Source of the DNA: Channallabes apus
Lineage: Eukaryota > Chordata > Actinopteri > Siluriformes > Clariidae
Reading direction: 5' to 3'
Assembly (NCBI GenBank): GCA_030522415.1
Contig: CM060109.1
Coordinates: 23,546,661 to 23,610,660 of the forward strand
DNA length: 64,000 nt
Shown one piece after another: positions 10,650 to 21,250 of the stretch (positions within the stretch are counted from its first letter, which is position 1; every line of letters starts with the position of its first letter). The position numbers and the translations under genes were made by a program. The notes beneath the pieces were generated by a model. That model worked only from the letters and a program-made list of their open reading frames with translations, searched no databases and was not told the DNA's origin.

Positions 10650-11125
10650 GTTATGAGGTGGTATCAAAAAGTTTTGAGACTAGTTTTATAACATCCCAAC
10701 AGATGGCAGCACAGTCACAGGGAGCAGCAACACTCATAAGTCGATGTGCCAAAAGACAGTATCCTACTGTATGTACATCTGGAACTGTGCAACTGGTGCT
10801 ATTCTGACCACATGCATTACCACATCTGTCATTTCATCATGGACAGGACGTTAGAACAAAAAGTAAACATGAAATTCTGTGTGAAATGTTTACAGCAATC
10901 CTGCAATGAGTCGTTTGAGGTGTTTTGAGTGGCACTTGCATTTCAAGAGCGGAAGAACATCACTGGAAGATGACAAAAGACCAGGAAGAGCTTTAACATG
11001 CTCAACCCACGAAAATGTCAAAACCATTTGGCAACTTGTGCATGATGATCGTTCAAGAACAATCCACAACATTGCTGCCATTGTCAGTATGTCATACGGA
11101 ACGGTCCAGTCCAATCCTCAGTAAA
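10650..11125 (+). mobile_element. Degenerate mariner element, transposase N-terminus
   Basis: The reading MSRLRCFEWHLHFKSGRTSL...DDKRPGRA...VKTIWQLVHDDRSRTIHNIA...YGTVQS (10906-11124) matches the N-terminal DNA-binding half of mariner transposases (motifs FEWH.RFK.GR, DD.R.GRP, LV..DRR.TI). The upstream GGTATCAAAAAGTTTTGAGAC at 10660 resembles a mariner terminus. The catalytic half is missing. Confidence 0.7.
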
Positions 11126-11559
11126 CAGTAAACAGTAAGGAATGTCGTCTCTAAGGACTTAGGGGCAACAACATTTGAATGGAAAAGTTACAGAGCAATA
11201 ACTAACAAACCATGTTATAATGTGAGACACTGTTTTATTACTTATTATTGAATTACTTTTATTACTTATTACTTATCTAATCATTTTACATTATCAAAAC
11301 CAAAAAGGACTGTGCTAAACCATTCACAGGAAAAAAATGTGGTCAGAAAAAAGAAAAAATCTTGAATGACCATGATCACACATCAGTTAAATGCCTGGTA
11401 AAGTTGCATCATAAATAAAAAATTATTAATAGCATAGATCAAACAATGAAAGTACAATGTGGACATAAATGCAATGTGATGCCAAATTAATAGAAACTTA
11501 TTAAGGTTAAGTGGGAAAAAAAACCTGAATGTGCTGAGAAGCATAAGTATTAGACTTTG

Positions 11560-11935
11560 GAGCAATGGACAACAATAGTGTGGTCTGGTTGGATCTGAAA
11601 AAATCCAAACTGACCTTTTTCTAGAGTGATGAATGCATCAGGGTAAGAAGGGAAGAACCATCATGTATGAACATGCATCCATCATGTGCACTATACAAGA
11701 CAGTGGAGTAGTCTTATGATCTGGAGTCAGTTCAGTTCATCAGGTCTAGGTACAGCAACATTATGTGGCAATAAAATGAATCAACTGATGACCTGAATGT
11801 ACTGAACGACCAGGTTATCACATCTGTGGAGCTTTTCTTCTCTAATGGGACAGGCTTATTCCAGGACTCAAAATTCATCTGGCTAACATTGTGAAAGAGT
11901 GGTTTGGGAAGAATAAGAAAGTTTGGCTGCCATAC
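11560..11935 (+). mobile_element. Degenerate Tc1-like transposase relic
   Basis: No intact frame. Stretches such as TTCAGTTCATCAGGTCTAGG, GCAACATTATGTGGCAATAA and GGCTTATTCCAGGACTC correspond to the catalytic region of a fish Tc1 family (…FFPDGTGIFQD… and …IVKEWF… in fragments). Heavily mutated and without recognisable ends; 11126-11560 is AT-rich and unassigned. Confidence 0.55.
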
Positions 11936-12037
11936 CGCACAGTGTTTGCAATGTGTTCAAAACGTGTTTGCTAATTTGTGTCATCTTTATAATGATGATT
12001 AAAATCTGTTCATCCTTCCTGATACAGTATGTACAAC

Positions 12038-12044
<7 letters not shown>

Positions 12045-12075
<31 letters not shown>
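12045..12075. repeat. (TA)n microsatellite
   Basis: Short, slightly interrupted TA dinucleotide run. Confidence 0.9.
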
Positions 12076-12078
<3 letters not shown>

Positions 12079-12149
12079 CACCATGAAGAGGTTGAATATA
12101 CAATTAAAAAAAAAAGTAATGCCACAACATTATTATAACAGTAATTTAC

Positions 12150-12290
12150 AGGGTTCGGTTTCCAGCTCAACGCCTAATTGTATCTGAGCATTTGGAGGTG
12201 AAAGGACCTTGCTCACCGGTCCAACAGTGGTGACACAGCAGCATCAGTTAAGCCAACACCTTAACCACTGAGTCACCCCTGCCCCCTATA
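12150..12290 (-). mobile_element. Old SINE-like fragment
   Basis: Ends with CCTTAACCACTGAGTCACCC, the reverse complement of a tRNA-like SINE head (GTGGCTCAGTGGTTAAGG type). The body is degraded and no target duplication is visible. Confidence 0.4.
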
Positions 12291-12317
12291 TGTGAAAACT
12301 GCTACACCGCAGATGTA

Positions 12318-12869
12318 CACTACCGTTCAAAAGTTTGGGGTCACTTGCAAATTTCTTTGTTTTTGTTTAGTGATTTATTTTCTACATTCTACAACAATAC
12401 TGGGGATTTCAAAGCTATAAAATAACACATATGGAATTGGTAATTATGGTAACAACATGGTAATTATGTAACAACAACAAAAACAACAGTTAGTTGTTAT
12501 TTTAAGACACAGAGGTTAGCCTTTCTGTAATAGTTCTTGCAAGAACCCTATTGACAAGTGCATTTACAAAATCCATCAAGCACCATAATGAAACTGGCTC
12601 TCATGAAGGCCATCCCACGAGGATGCCGCAGACGAGAAGTTCATTTAGAGTTATCAGCCTGAAAAATTACCAATTAACAGCACCTCAGATTAGAGGCGTT
12701 ATGAAGTCTTTACAGAGCAGAAGTAGCAGACATATCTCACTATCAACTGTTCAAAGGAGATTAATGCGTTTTTTGGATGCCTTCAGCATTCCTTTACAAT
12801 GTAGAAAGAAATAAAAATCAGGAACGATCATGGAGTTAGAAAGTGATCTAAATCTTTTGAACGGTAGTG
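12318..12869 (+). mobile_element. Short non-autonomous Tc1-like element
   Basis: Ends CACTACCGTTCAAAAGTTTG and its complement (CTTTTGAACGGTAGTG) enclose about 550 bp; TA precedes the left end. The interior reads as a relic of a transposase N-terminus at 12551-12814 (SLKNYQLTAPQIRGVMKSLQ, helix-turn-helix-like), with the catalytic domain deleted. This is the common fish layout of internally deleted Tc1 copies. Confidence 0.8.
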
Positions 12870-13182
12870 TGTATATATTGTAGTTTCAATCAATTGATTT
12901 ACATTCATGATTTAGACACATCTCATGCTATCTCATCCCAAAATTCTACACACCATTCCTTGTTGTGTTTCCATTCCTACATTGTGTTGCAGGAAAAAAA
13001 AGAAAACAGAAGAGTACCAGACAGAAAGATACTTAATTTTCCTATGTATATGACAGCAGGAATAGCACCTTGTAGGCTATATGAATTTAGTTGAAGATGT
13101 ATGAATTTAAAAGGGTGATTATATTATTGTGTGGCAAAACAAAGAAGAAAATACATTGTATGAATTAAGTTTGAACAGAAAG

Positions 13183-13608
13183 TGTAAGGATTTCTTGGTT
13201 TTTGGTAGACCCCCTTTTTTGTCTACTCAGTGCTCCACCTGTATTCTGCTGTCCCGCCTGGATCCAGGGAACCCCTCAATGATTCACACAGACCAGTGCT
13301 CAGTGAGACATTCAAAGTTTATTGTGGAAAACAGGAGTATATATATGCACACACACAAAAGTATCAAAAGAAAGAGCAGGTGGTTATATCTGGTCCATAA
13401 TGTTTATAAAAGATAATCATGGAGAAAAACAGGAGCTTGGGAGTTGTTCTTCGTTAGGAGCCTCCAACGGTTTTACGACCTGAACATAGATTATACTAAG
13501 GAATGTGTTTGCTGATAGTGCAGCGTGTCGAGGTCAAAGAAAGAAAGCACTCTGTTCTCGTGCACACATAATATCATGAAATACACTAGAAATTAAATAT
13601 TCCCTACA
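13183..13608 (-). mobile_element. Solo LTR, family S, copy 1
   Basis: Begins TGTAAGGATTTC and ends TTCCCTACA on the + strand (TG...CA ends), 426 bp, flanked by GAAAG and GAAGG (five-base target duplication with one mismatch). It is the inverted counterpart of 39305-39732, with shared landmarks such as CTGGATCCAGG and the (CA)-rich TATA region. No internal retroelement sequence is present. Confidence 0.8.
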
Positions 13609-13808
13609 GAAGGTGGAGACAAAACCAGAGTAGTCGGACAAGTATCTACATTCCACAGAATAAGTCACACCTCTGACTTCAGTCAAATGAACCAGAGAGA
13701 TTATATTACTGTGTATACACAAAACACAAAGGAAAAGAACTTGTGTGAGGAACCATTTCCTTAAATACGAAACCAGAAAGCTATACACCTGCCATGAGCA
13801 TTTATGGT

Positions 13809-13818
13809 GAAACGAAAC
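13809..13818 (+). promoter_or_regulatory. Candidate ISRE/IRF site, block copy 1
   Basis: GAAACGAAAC contains the IRF core AANNGAAA. It lies 104 bases before a good splice donor (AACAG/GTAAAT, cut after 13922). The motif is conserved in block copy 2 at 14940-14949 as AAAACGAAAC. Interferon control is typical of Mx genes; the link to the Mx gene 19 kb downstream is unproven. Confidence 0.45.
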
Positions 13819-13844
13819 AGAAGGGTTTACTTCCGCCTTCATGT

Positions 13845-13922
13845 GAATACAGCATCCCTGCAAATAACTCTCCTGTCCTCCAATTGCACACATCGCCCGG
13901 GAAGACTGCTGAGGATAAACAG
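13845..13922 (+). other. Candidate non-coding first exon (block copy 1)
   Basis: The 3' edge AACAG/GTAAATAATC is a consensus donor preserved in both block copies. The Mx start codon exon begins after an acceptor at 32995 (TTATTATGTAG), so an upstream untranslated exon must exist somewhere. This segment downstream of the ISRE-like motif is a reasonable candidate, although it would imply an intron of about 19 kb. The 5' limit is a guess. Confidence 0.3.
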
Positions 13923-14045
13923 GTAAATAATCTCTTGTACATATACTACATGAAATAATGGACTTCCATTTATAAAATATATGTATGATGATGTATTCTG
14001 TATGATTTTTTTTTTTTGGACTACAGTAGGATGGTATTTTAATAT

Positions 14046-14734
14046 TGGTCATAGAACTTTGATATTCAGAGTTTAAGTAATAACTAGCTATAGAGTTTGT
14101 TGAGGTTTGAAGGAAGGCTGAAATACCTAAGAAGTTTTTTTTAAACTTGGATGCTAAAGTCTTTATAAATGTTCATAAATCTCACTGAATTTTCATGAGC
14201 TTGATACTTTTCCAAACCTACAGCCTATTTATTTTACTAATAAAATCTAATTAAAAAATAATGTTGACTGTGTAAGGATCATACAGGTATACAGGCAGGA
14301 TACGGGACCGTGGTGACAGTTCTGTCCTGACCCTGATAATTGAGAATAATGAATATACCAGTGATCTAGCCGTTTTTCTCTCAAGGCGGGTGTTGCTAAA
14401 CACATCACCCAATAGAGCCAAACTACACGATAGTTTAAAGTGTATAGACATAGTGTATGCAGAAGAAACATGAACGAAAGTGCAACACAGCATGGCTTAC
14501 TCCAAAAAAAGCAAAGTAAACCATAAAAACCAAAATAAAAAAGTAAGGTGAATCACCACAATGAGACAAAAAAAGAAGTCCAGTATAACAGAGCAACCAG
14601 AGACTTTTTACATTCATTCATATTTAATATGCAAATGAATATTTACTAAAGATTAATTAAAGATTGTTGTTTGTATTCCAAATAAATGTTTAATTCAAAG
14701 TAAATATTTAAAGCCATAAAAAAATGTTGCTATG
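14046..14734. other. AT-rich unassigned sequence
   Basis: Lies between the two paralogous blocks. Only short chance frames are seen; no gene or repeat family is recognised. Confidence 0.5.
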
Positions 14735-14939
14735 TAATTTTGTAATTTGCTATGTAAATGGCAGCTGGGTCGGTATAGCGCCTTGTAGGCTATGATGAAG
14801 ATGTATGACTGGTGTGTAGTCAGACAAGTCACCCATTCCACAGTGAAGTTACACCTCTGACATTTCCTTAAAAAATGAAACCAGGAAGCTATGCGCACGT
14901 AGGAGACGAGCGTTGTACGCTGCGTTGATCTTGACCAGT

Positions 14940-14949
14940 AAAACGAAAC
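14940..14949 (+). promoter_or_regulatory. Candidate ISRE/IRF site, block copy 2
   Basis: AAAACGAAAC followed by AGAAGGGTTTACT, matching copy 1 apart from the first base. It retains the AANNGAAA core. Confidence 0.4.
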
Positions 14950-15054
14950 AGAAGGGTTTACTACCTACTTCCTGTGAATACATCATGTATACAAATAACT
15001 CTTCTGTTCTCCAGTTGCACACATCACTTGGGAAGACTGCTGGAAATAAAACAG

Positions 15055-16967
15055 GGCCCGGTTTCTCGAAAGCTTCTTATCTCTAAGTAGTTCTTAAGTC
15101 GTACTCTTAACTTTATGGCGCATTTCTCGAAACGTTCTTACGCTAAGTATCTTTTAGCTAAGTCAGACATTCGTAAGGTTGGTCTGGACCAACCTTAACT
15201 CATACTTAGCGTAGTTTCAGCTCAAGACGCTAGTCGCCGCCACTGAGCAGCAGTCTTTATAAACCAGCGGTGTATGCGCTTCCTCGTTAGTATAGTGGTC
15301 AGTAAACACATTATGGCACGTTATCAAAGTCGTATTAATGATGGAATATACTGTAGACCTGTTTAAGAATATTATTTTATTTGATATCAGAACTAATAGA
15401 GTGACTTTTAATTAGCCTATTTCATAATGTGACTAATGCATTAAAATTGCCAATCACAATTAATATTAAACAGGTGGCGAACAATTAGGCAGCGATACAG
15501 CGTGGTGTTGTGTTAAACTGAAGACGGCGCCGTCCGTGGAGCCGTGTGGGTCATGTACATTTATCCTTTAGACAAAACTTCAGCCCTTTTCATATTTTCC
15601 CCGTGGTCGTTATTAAAAAATATATAAAATAAACGGTTTGCCTTTCAAGGCAACAGATTATGGAGCTTCTTGAGCTGCTCAGACCTGCGCGTGCCAGACC
15701 AACGCGTCGTACTTACTGTACTTACTGTACTGTACACTCCCCGTCCCGATGTCCAGCTGCTCGCTGCTTTTTGTTTAAAATATGTTTCATTGCTCATTAG
15801 CCATTATCCATGACTTTATAGGCTTTTCTTTTGACACGTTTTATTTTTATGAAATTTGATTTAGTTAAATGAGAAAATAACCTTGGGAGTTTCAAACCCC
15901 GCATCCATTCATGTTTCTAGGTGATTGTAATGTTTAATACCCCTACAGTATTCACTTATGCGGTTTGACTCGGTGTGAGATGCGGTGTGTTATACCCCTA
16001 TCTCACCTGCACGGTCTCGCGCTGTGGCCGTAGGCTTGATCATGATTCACCCCGAGTTTTTGCGCTGTGATTACGTTTTCATCTTTCCGCGTGAAAAATT
16101 CAACGTTTAATTTTTTTGCTGGTCCTCGCGGTAGCTTGCAGACTTTGCAGAACGTCACGGAACGTTAAAGGAACGTCGTGGGCAATCGCGGCAGCTCACG
16201 GAGATGAGTCAGGCCACACAGGTGAGAGAGGGGTATTAGGCACCGTGATCTGCCTCGAGTGACCGGCGCCCGACGGTCCGCGAAGATCTGCCAGGTCCGT
16301 GAGCTTCCACATGTTTATTTTTTTTGCGTGGTAAAATGGAAACGTAATAACAGCACCAAAACTCGCGCCGAATCATAATGAACCGCACTTACGGCCCCGC
16401 GTAGGTGAGATAGGGGTATTAAACCTCCACTCTGTCATCTCATCGTATTCATTCCATAAGTGCGCTATACAACCCCAACAACTGACACTTCACATTGTTT
16501 CTGAAGCTGGTGAAGTGTGTTATCAGCTGTTTGTCCATCAACTATGATTGTAAAACCCCGTTCGTTTCACGGCCACATGTTACATGAAAATATTATATTA
16601 TTATATAAATTAATATTAATTTATATATTTGTCTATTATGACATGTTATTGTTAAGTTAACACATGTCGAAATAAACGCTATTAAAAGAATTTAGTGCAA
16701 TGTTTAATTTGCATAGAAAGTGCCGTCTTTCTTAACACTGTCATGCAAAAGGAGTCAAAAATCGATTCCAGAGCAACCGATGTCCGCTAATTCAGGACCT
16801 TCACTGTAGACAGCGCCGCGTAACGTCGGACGTAAGAGGCAGCGACTTAAGAAGACTCCTAAGAGACAGTTCGAGAAATACACTTAGAAAAGTTATCACT
16901 TAACGTAAGATATATCTTAAGAGTCTTCTTAGCGCGCGAATAGTGTGCGTTATCGAGAAACCGGGCC
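15055..16967. mobile_element. TIR DNA element with GGCCCGG ends, non-autonomous
   Basis: Terminal inverted repeats start GGCCCGGTTTCTCGA and end TCGAGAAACCGGGCC, with subterminal repeats of CTTAAG/CTAAGTA-like motifs. A 3-bp CAG duplication flanks it (15052-15054 and 16968-16970), confirmed by the uninterrupted CAG in block copy 1. No transposase frame is seen. Two nested MITEs sit at 15938-16418. A truncated relative lies at 31830-32887. Confidence 0.8.
15938..16418. mobile_element. MITE with TACCCCTA ends, interrupted by a sister copy
   Basis: The outer copy begins TACCCCTACAGTATTC and ends GTGAGATAGGGGTA. Inside it, 15993-16235 is a second copy (TACCCCTATCTCACCT...GTGAGAGAGGGGTA) flanked by TTA on both sides. 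Internal landmarks are GCGGTTTGACTC, CTTACGGCC and GGAAACGTA. The TTA duplication resembles the TWA target of PIF/Harbinger elements. Confidence 0.75.
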
Positions 16968-17217
16968 CAGGTAAATAATCTCCTAGCTTACTATGTGACA
17001 TAAGGCTCATTATACAATTCCATTTATAGGATATGATGATCTATTCTGTACGCACTTTCTCCTTCTTCTTATTCCTCTTATTATTATTATTATTATTTTT
17101 TTTTTTTATTTAACTGTTTACTTATTCAATTCATTCATTTGTCAACAATGGTTTCATTACGAAACCTCGCTGATTATAATACAATATATAATATAATATA
17201 TGTGTAATACTACAATA

Positions 17218-19928
17218 CACTGTAAAAAGTGATTTTTTGACCTTGTAAATAATGGTAACATTATTTAAGTATGTTTTACAAACAAATACTATTTTGTCTT
17301 TTTACTTAAAAATGTCATGTTTAATTCAGTACATTACTTGCAGTTTCTTTGTAATTTATTATACTAAAATACATATGTAAATTTAAATACAATCTCCTCA
17401 GTAATATTTACTTAGTGTTTGCCATCTAATCAAATCACACCAAAAATGAACAACTTAAAGTAAAATGTACTCAGTTCGGCAAGGTAATGGACTACGTGCA
17501 CGCAGACTCGTGACGTACTTCCGCTTTGGCTCCGAAGTTTGAAGCGGCGCGCACAGAGGAAAAGAAGAGAGATTTCACCACGGCTAATGTGAATTTTACC
17601 ACAGTAAGTTATTAATATGCTAAGTAATTATTTGAAATATGTTTGCAGAAAAGTGTAGAGTCATTAAGCTATCTGCAGCCCCAGTGGTTTGTGCCTACCG
17701 TTTCTTTTTTTTGTTGAGGTACAAGTGCTAAAAGTGTTCATGTTAACAGTGTTAACAGATGTTTGGATAACGTTAAAACTTAATCTTAGTTTTGTTAAAG
17801 AGAGTTAAATCATTACTAAATGAAGCTATTAATATAGTTGACAGAGTTTGCGATTTGCACCACAATTCGTTATTAGCAAACCTATTAGCATCCGTGCAAA
17901 CTTAGCTCGAGGCATTGCCCTGTCGTGTTCTAGCATTCTGTCCCAGTAAAGTTCGAGCTGCCGAAATTTAATAATCAACCTGTTTTTCGCGTCTTAATCA
18001 CACAGGATTAACGTTAGTTTTTAAAATGCACTTGTACAAGGCAAATATTACCTTGAACTTTATTTATATTGTTTACCTCTACTATTGGGTATGATAGCTA
18101 TATATAGAAATCGATAAGGTGACATACTGCACACTTTTGCAATTACATAAGTCTAAATGCTTGTTTAAATAAATCTTAATTAACAATCAACCTTATATAA
18201 GTTGTAACGCCTATATTTTATTTCATGATGTTCTTTTACTGACCAACATCCACTTTACACGTGGTTGATATCTGCAAGCAGTTAAAAATTAATTCTGACA
18301 TGAACATTTCTTACATTCTTTTACTGATATTGCACTCACTATTCAAGCTAATGCAAGGTAAGTTGGCAATACTTTACTACAGCACACCTCACAGATAGAA
18401 AGCAAATAAGTATGTATTCACATGTGTATCGTTTAACTGTAGGTGCCCGAGAATGAGGTGGTTATCACTAAATGTTTCTATCTACTGTCTAATTGTGTAT
18501 TAGTCTCATTATTGTAACTTAACAGCATACAACTATTACAGCATACAGATACTGCTGAAGAAACTGCATATTGGGTTTAAATATGCAGAAAATGCTAAAT
18601 ATACTGAAGACTAGTGGACAGTTTGTCTCAGAACAGGAACCCACTGAGGAAAATTGAAAAAGTGATACTGTACAGTATTTTAACCACTTTGCACTGATTT
18701 GTATATTTCACAGGATGTCAGCAGCAGAGACATGATTAAGGATACTTTCTCCAGTCATGTCATGAAAAACATCGTACTGAGCAGATCTCTAGAAGAAGAA
18801 GATGCTAGTATATCTGATGTCATCATTGTCATCGAGGGAACTGAGGTGCTGCTGGGATGTAAAAATCTCACAAATGCATGTCTTTCACTCATGGGCTGCA
18901 TTTACTCCCTAAACTTAAGCTATCCCCCAAAGCTGAGAAACACATTTGAAGTGTTTCAGAAAATCTTTCTTGGGTTAGATGCTTTAAAATTTTCTCCAAA
19001 GGTTAACTCTTTGCATAGAAAGCTTCTAATGTAATCTACTAGTTGGGCACTACTTGCACTTATTTACACTACTTATGCTGTTTTACTGTTTTTTTGTGTT
19101 TTTTTTTTGCAAGAAAGGTTGTTCAGAAAACAACTACAACCTCAACTACAGTACTGTTTAACATAACCATTCTTATGCATTTTAAGTAAAGCTATTCTGC
19201 AGGAGACTATAGATGCAGAGATTTATTATTATTTTATTTGATGTTTTTGACCCTTTAGTTTAATCTTATTGAAATTAAAGTTAGCTAATGAAAGGCAGCT
19301 ACTAGTTTGACATTATTTGCACTTTTATACTTTTGTATTTGATATCTGCGACTGAGATTGTTTTAAAATGTTCATGTTATATTTAAAGTTTTTATATGTT
19401 TAAATGTTTATGCATTTTAATGCACTGTGGTTGTTCTAAAAAAGTTTACTGGAGTAAAATGTACTATAGTGTACCATTTACCAGAACCATCAAACAAATG
19501 CAGTTTTACTATTTTTTTTTTTATTTCATGCTCTCATCTGTTAAGGAATCTCATAGAAATAAAAGATTTCAAGTAAAATGTATGTCAGTGTTATTTTATT
19601 GACCACCATTTAAATACATAAACAACATCAAATAATGTTAAAATAATATTTAAAGTAAAGGTTACTCTATTTAAAATAAGATAACTAGGATTATTGTGTA
19701 AAAAAAAAAACATTTATAAGCATTCCTTAAGTAAAATATATAAACAAACAGTCAATACAGTTTACTGGGAAATTCCAAGTAAACTTTACTTGAGATTTTC
19801 TAATTAAAGCTACAGTTCCTTGTGTTTAGTTTTTACTTGGAAATTCTATTGAAATTACTCACATTTTCTAAGTGAAAAAACTTTCCTAACTTTTTTTAAG
19901 TAAATCCTACTCCAAATTTTTTTCAGTG
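17218..19928 (+). mobile_element. CACTG-ended DNA element carrying gene-like exons
   Basis: Ends CACTGTAAAAA and TTTTTTCAGTG, flanked by TA; the paralogous block shows a single TA at the same place. Near 17500-17605 a GC-richer stretch is followed by a donor-like ACCACAG/TAAGT. A terminal coding exon lies at 18714-19034. A shorter relative with the same ends is at 25640-27036. The superfamily is not certain. Confidence 0.65.
18714..19034 (+). CDS. Terminal exon of a multicopy teleost gene-like sequence
   Basis: Preceded by an acceptor (GTATATTTCACAG). The frame reads DVSSRDMIKDTFSSH...DVIIVIEGTEVLLGCKNLTN...LSYPPKLRNTFEVFQKIF...LDALKFSPKVNSLHRKLL, then stop. From memory, this C-terminal pattern (IEG.EVL..C, YP..L..TFEVFQK, L..SPKV..L) recurs in many uncharacterised fish proteins with multiple genomic copies. 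Upstream coding exons are not found here, so it is probably a fragment carried by the surrounding element. Function unknown. Confidence 0.5.
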   Translation, partial: DVSSRDMIKDTFSSHVMKNIVLSRSLEEEDASISDVIIVIEGTEVLLGCKNLTNACLSLMGCIYSLNLSYPPKLRNTFEVFQKIFLGLDALKFSPKVNSLHRKLLM

Positions 19929-19969
19929 TAGGATGGCGTTTTAATATTTGTATGAGGCGCTGTATAGGG

Positions 19970-20200
19970 CTTAAATCAAACTTCACTCATGCACACACAT
20001 ATGAAACACTTGCATACACATATGAAACAGTCACACATACATATATACTACTAACTGCTCAAACAACTACATATGAGACATGCGCACATACACACATACT
20101 CTCCGTGCACACACACCTATGAGATGCACGCACATACACACACACAAACTCTCCGTGCACGAACACCTATGAGATTCTCAGTGTAACCGGAAGTCATTTC
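19970..20200. repeat. Degenerate CA-rich repeat
   Basis: Irregular CACACATATGAAAC and CACACACCTATGAGAT units, probably an eroded (CA)n-derived minisatellite. Confidence 0.6.
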
Positions 20201-20295
20201 AGTTTAGAAGAACTTTTCGCTTCATTTTTCCTGAATGGTAGTACTAGTTTGTAAACAGCCTGCTGTTGGACAGTTTAGAAGACGGAGTAGGACAG

Positions 20296-20819
20296 TGTTA
20301 CGACCCCCGGTCTAGGGTCAAGGGACGCAACAAAGAAAATAATAAATTGATTATAAATAAATATTCTTGCAACCAAGATTTTGTGCGTGGTTTTTATTTT
20401 GACACACACGCACATACACATACAGGAAGCTCTGGGCTTCAGGATTGGGCCAAGGCCAAAACAAGAAACAAAACCCCCCCTCTATCTCCTCCCTCAAGCT
20501 AGCTAAACTACCAAAAAGAAAAACTGAAATCAAAATACAAAAACTAAACTAGCTTCCTAACTACTTACAAAAAAACAGGAGAAAACAGGGGACAACAAAA
20601 ATGGCACCCAACCCCTACTGCTTCCTTGCAACTATATACAAACAAGAAAAGAACAAAATATATATACCCAATATTTACAACAAAGAAAACTATATACAAA
20701 AGCAGGAGGAACACTTCCATCCACGCTAACACAAACAAAAAAAAGAAAACCCAAAAACAACAAAAGGGAAGGAGAGAGGCAAGGCGCGACACACAGGCTC
20801 TCTCTCCAACCAAACAAAC

Positions 20820-20854
<35 letters not shown>

Positions 20855-21250
20855 CACTCAAAAACAAATACAAAATAACAAACAAATACACAGTCACACT
20901 TCAACATACAACCACTCAATCGATCACTCAATCAATCACACAATCCAACAACCTCACAATCACAATCCAACAATTCACTAATTAACCAATCAACAACAGA
21001 GCACGGAAGTCACACACAAGGCATAAGTCGCGCCCTTCCTGCTTCCACTCGCGAGCTTAAGAAGACACGCAGATCCACAGCCAGCCAATCACGGCGCACG
21101 TCACGGCACGTTCCATCGGGGCGGGGCTTCCTGCGAAAAGGAGAGCGGGAGAGAGAAAGGGGGGAGAGATCGCGCACGCGCCGCCGTCGCGCATGCGCAC
21201 ATACCCGCGCTACACACACACATACGTGCACCACTCCTCTGCACGTAACA
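20296..21250 (-). repeat. 3' LTR of the Gypsy-type element
   Basis: 955 bp, TGTTACGACC...CACGTAACA on the + strand. Contains a (CA)n run near 20825-20851 and an AATAAA-like stretch. It is 20 bp longer than the other LTR, partly through a longer (CA)n and an extra ATCGATCACTCA-like unit. Confidence 0.9.

Larger units (their letters stand above)
13030..14045 (+). repeat. Paralogous block, copy 1, with an interferon-response-like motif
   Basis: Homologous to 14735-19947 once insertions are removed: TAGCACCTTGTAGGCTAT near 13065, ACACCTCTGAC near 13668, CGAAACAGAAGGGTTTACT at 13813, AATTGCACACATC near 13882 and AGGATGGTATTTTAATATT near 14030. Copy 1 carries its own insertion, the solo LTR at 13183-13608. 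The block includes a candidate ISRE and an exon-like segment ending at a splice donor. As the nearest downstream gene is Mx, it may be an Mx promoter and first exon, which is inference. Confidence 0.65.
14735..19947 (+). repeat. Paralogous block, copy 2, split by two transposon insertions
   Basis: Homologous to 13030-14045 in three pieces: 14735-15054, 16968-17217 and 19929-19947. The first break is a GGCCCGG-ended element (15055-16967) inserted in the splice-donor region; the second is a CACTG-ended element (17218-19928). Copy 1 serves as the empty site for both insertions. Confidence 0.65.

Noticed and set aside
13534..14052. A 172-aa minus-strand frame
   Set aside because: It spans the edge of a solo LTR and the ISRE-bearing block; the paralogous block does not keep it open.
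20565..20985. Coding frames rich in Val/Cys or Thr/His on either strand
   Set aside because: They are translations of the (CA)n and AAACAA-rich LTR sequence, repeated in the other LTR at 23743-24139.
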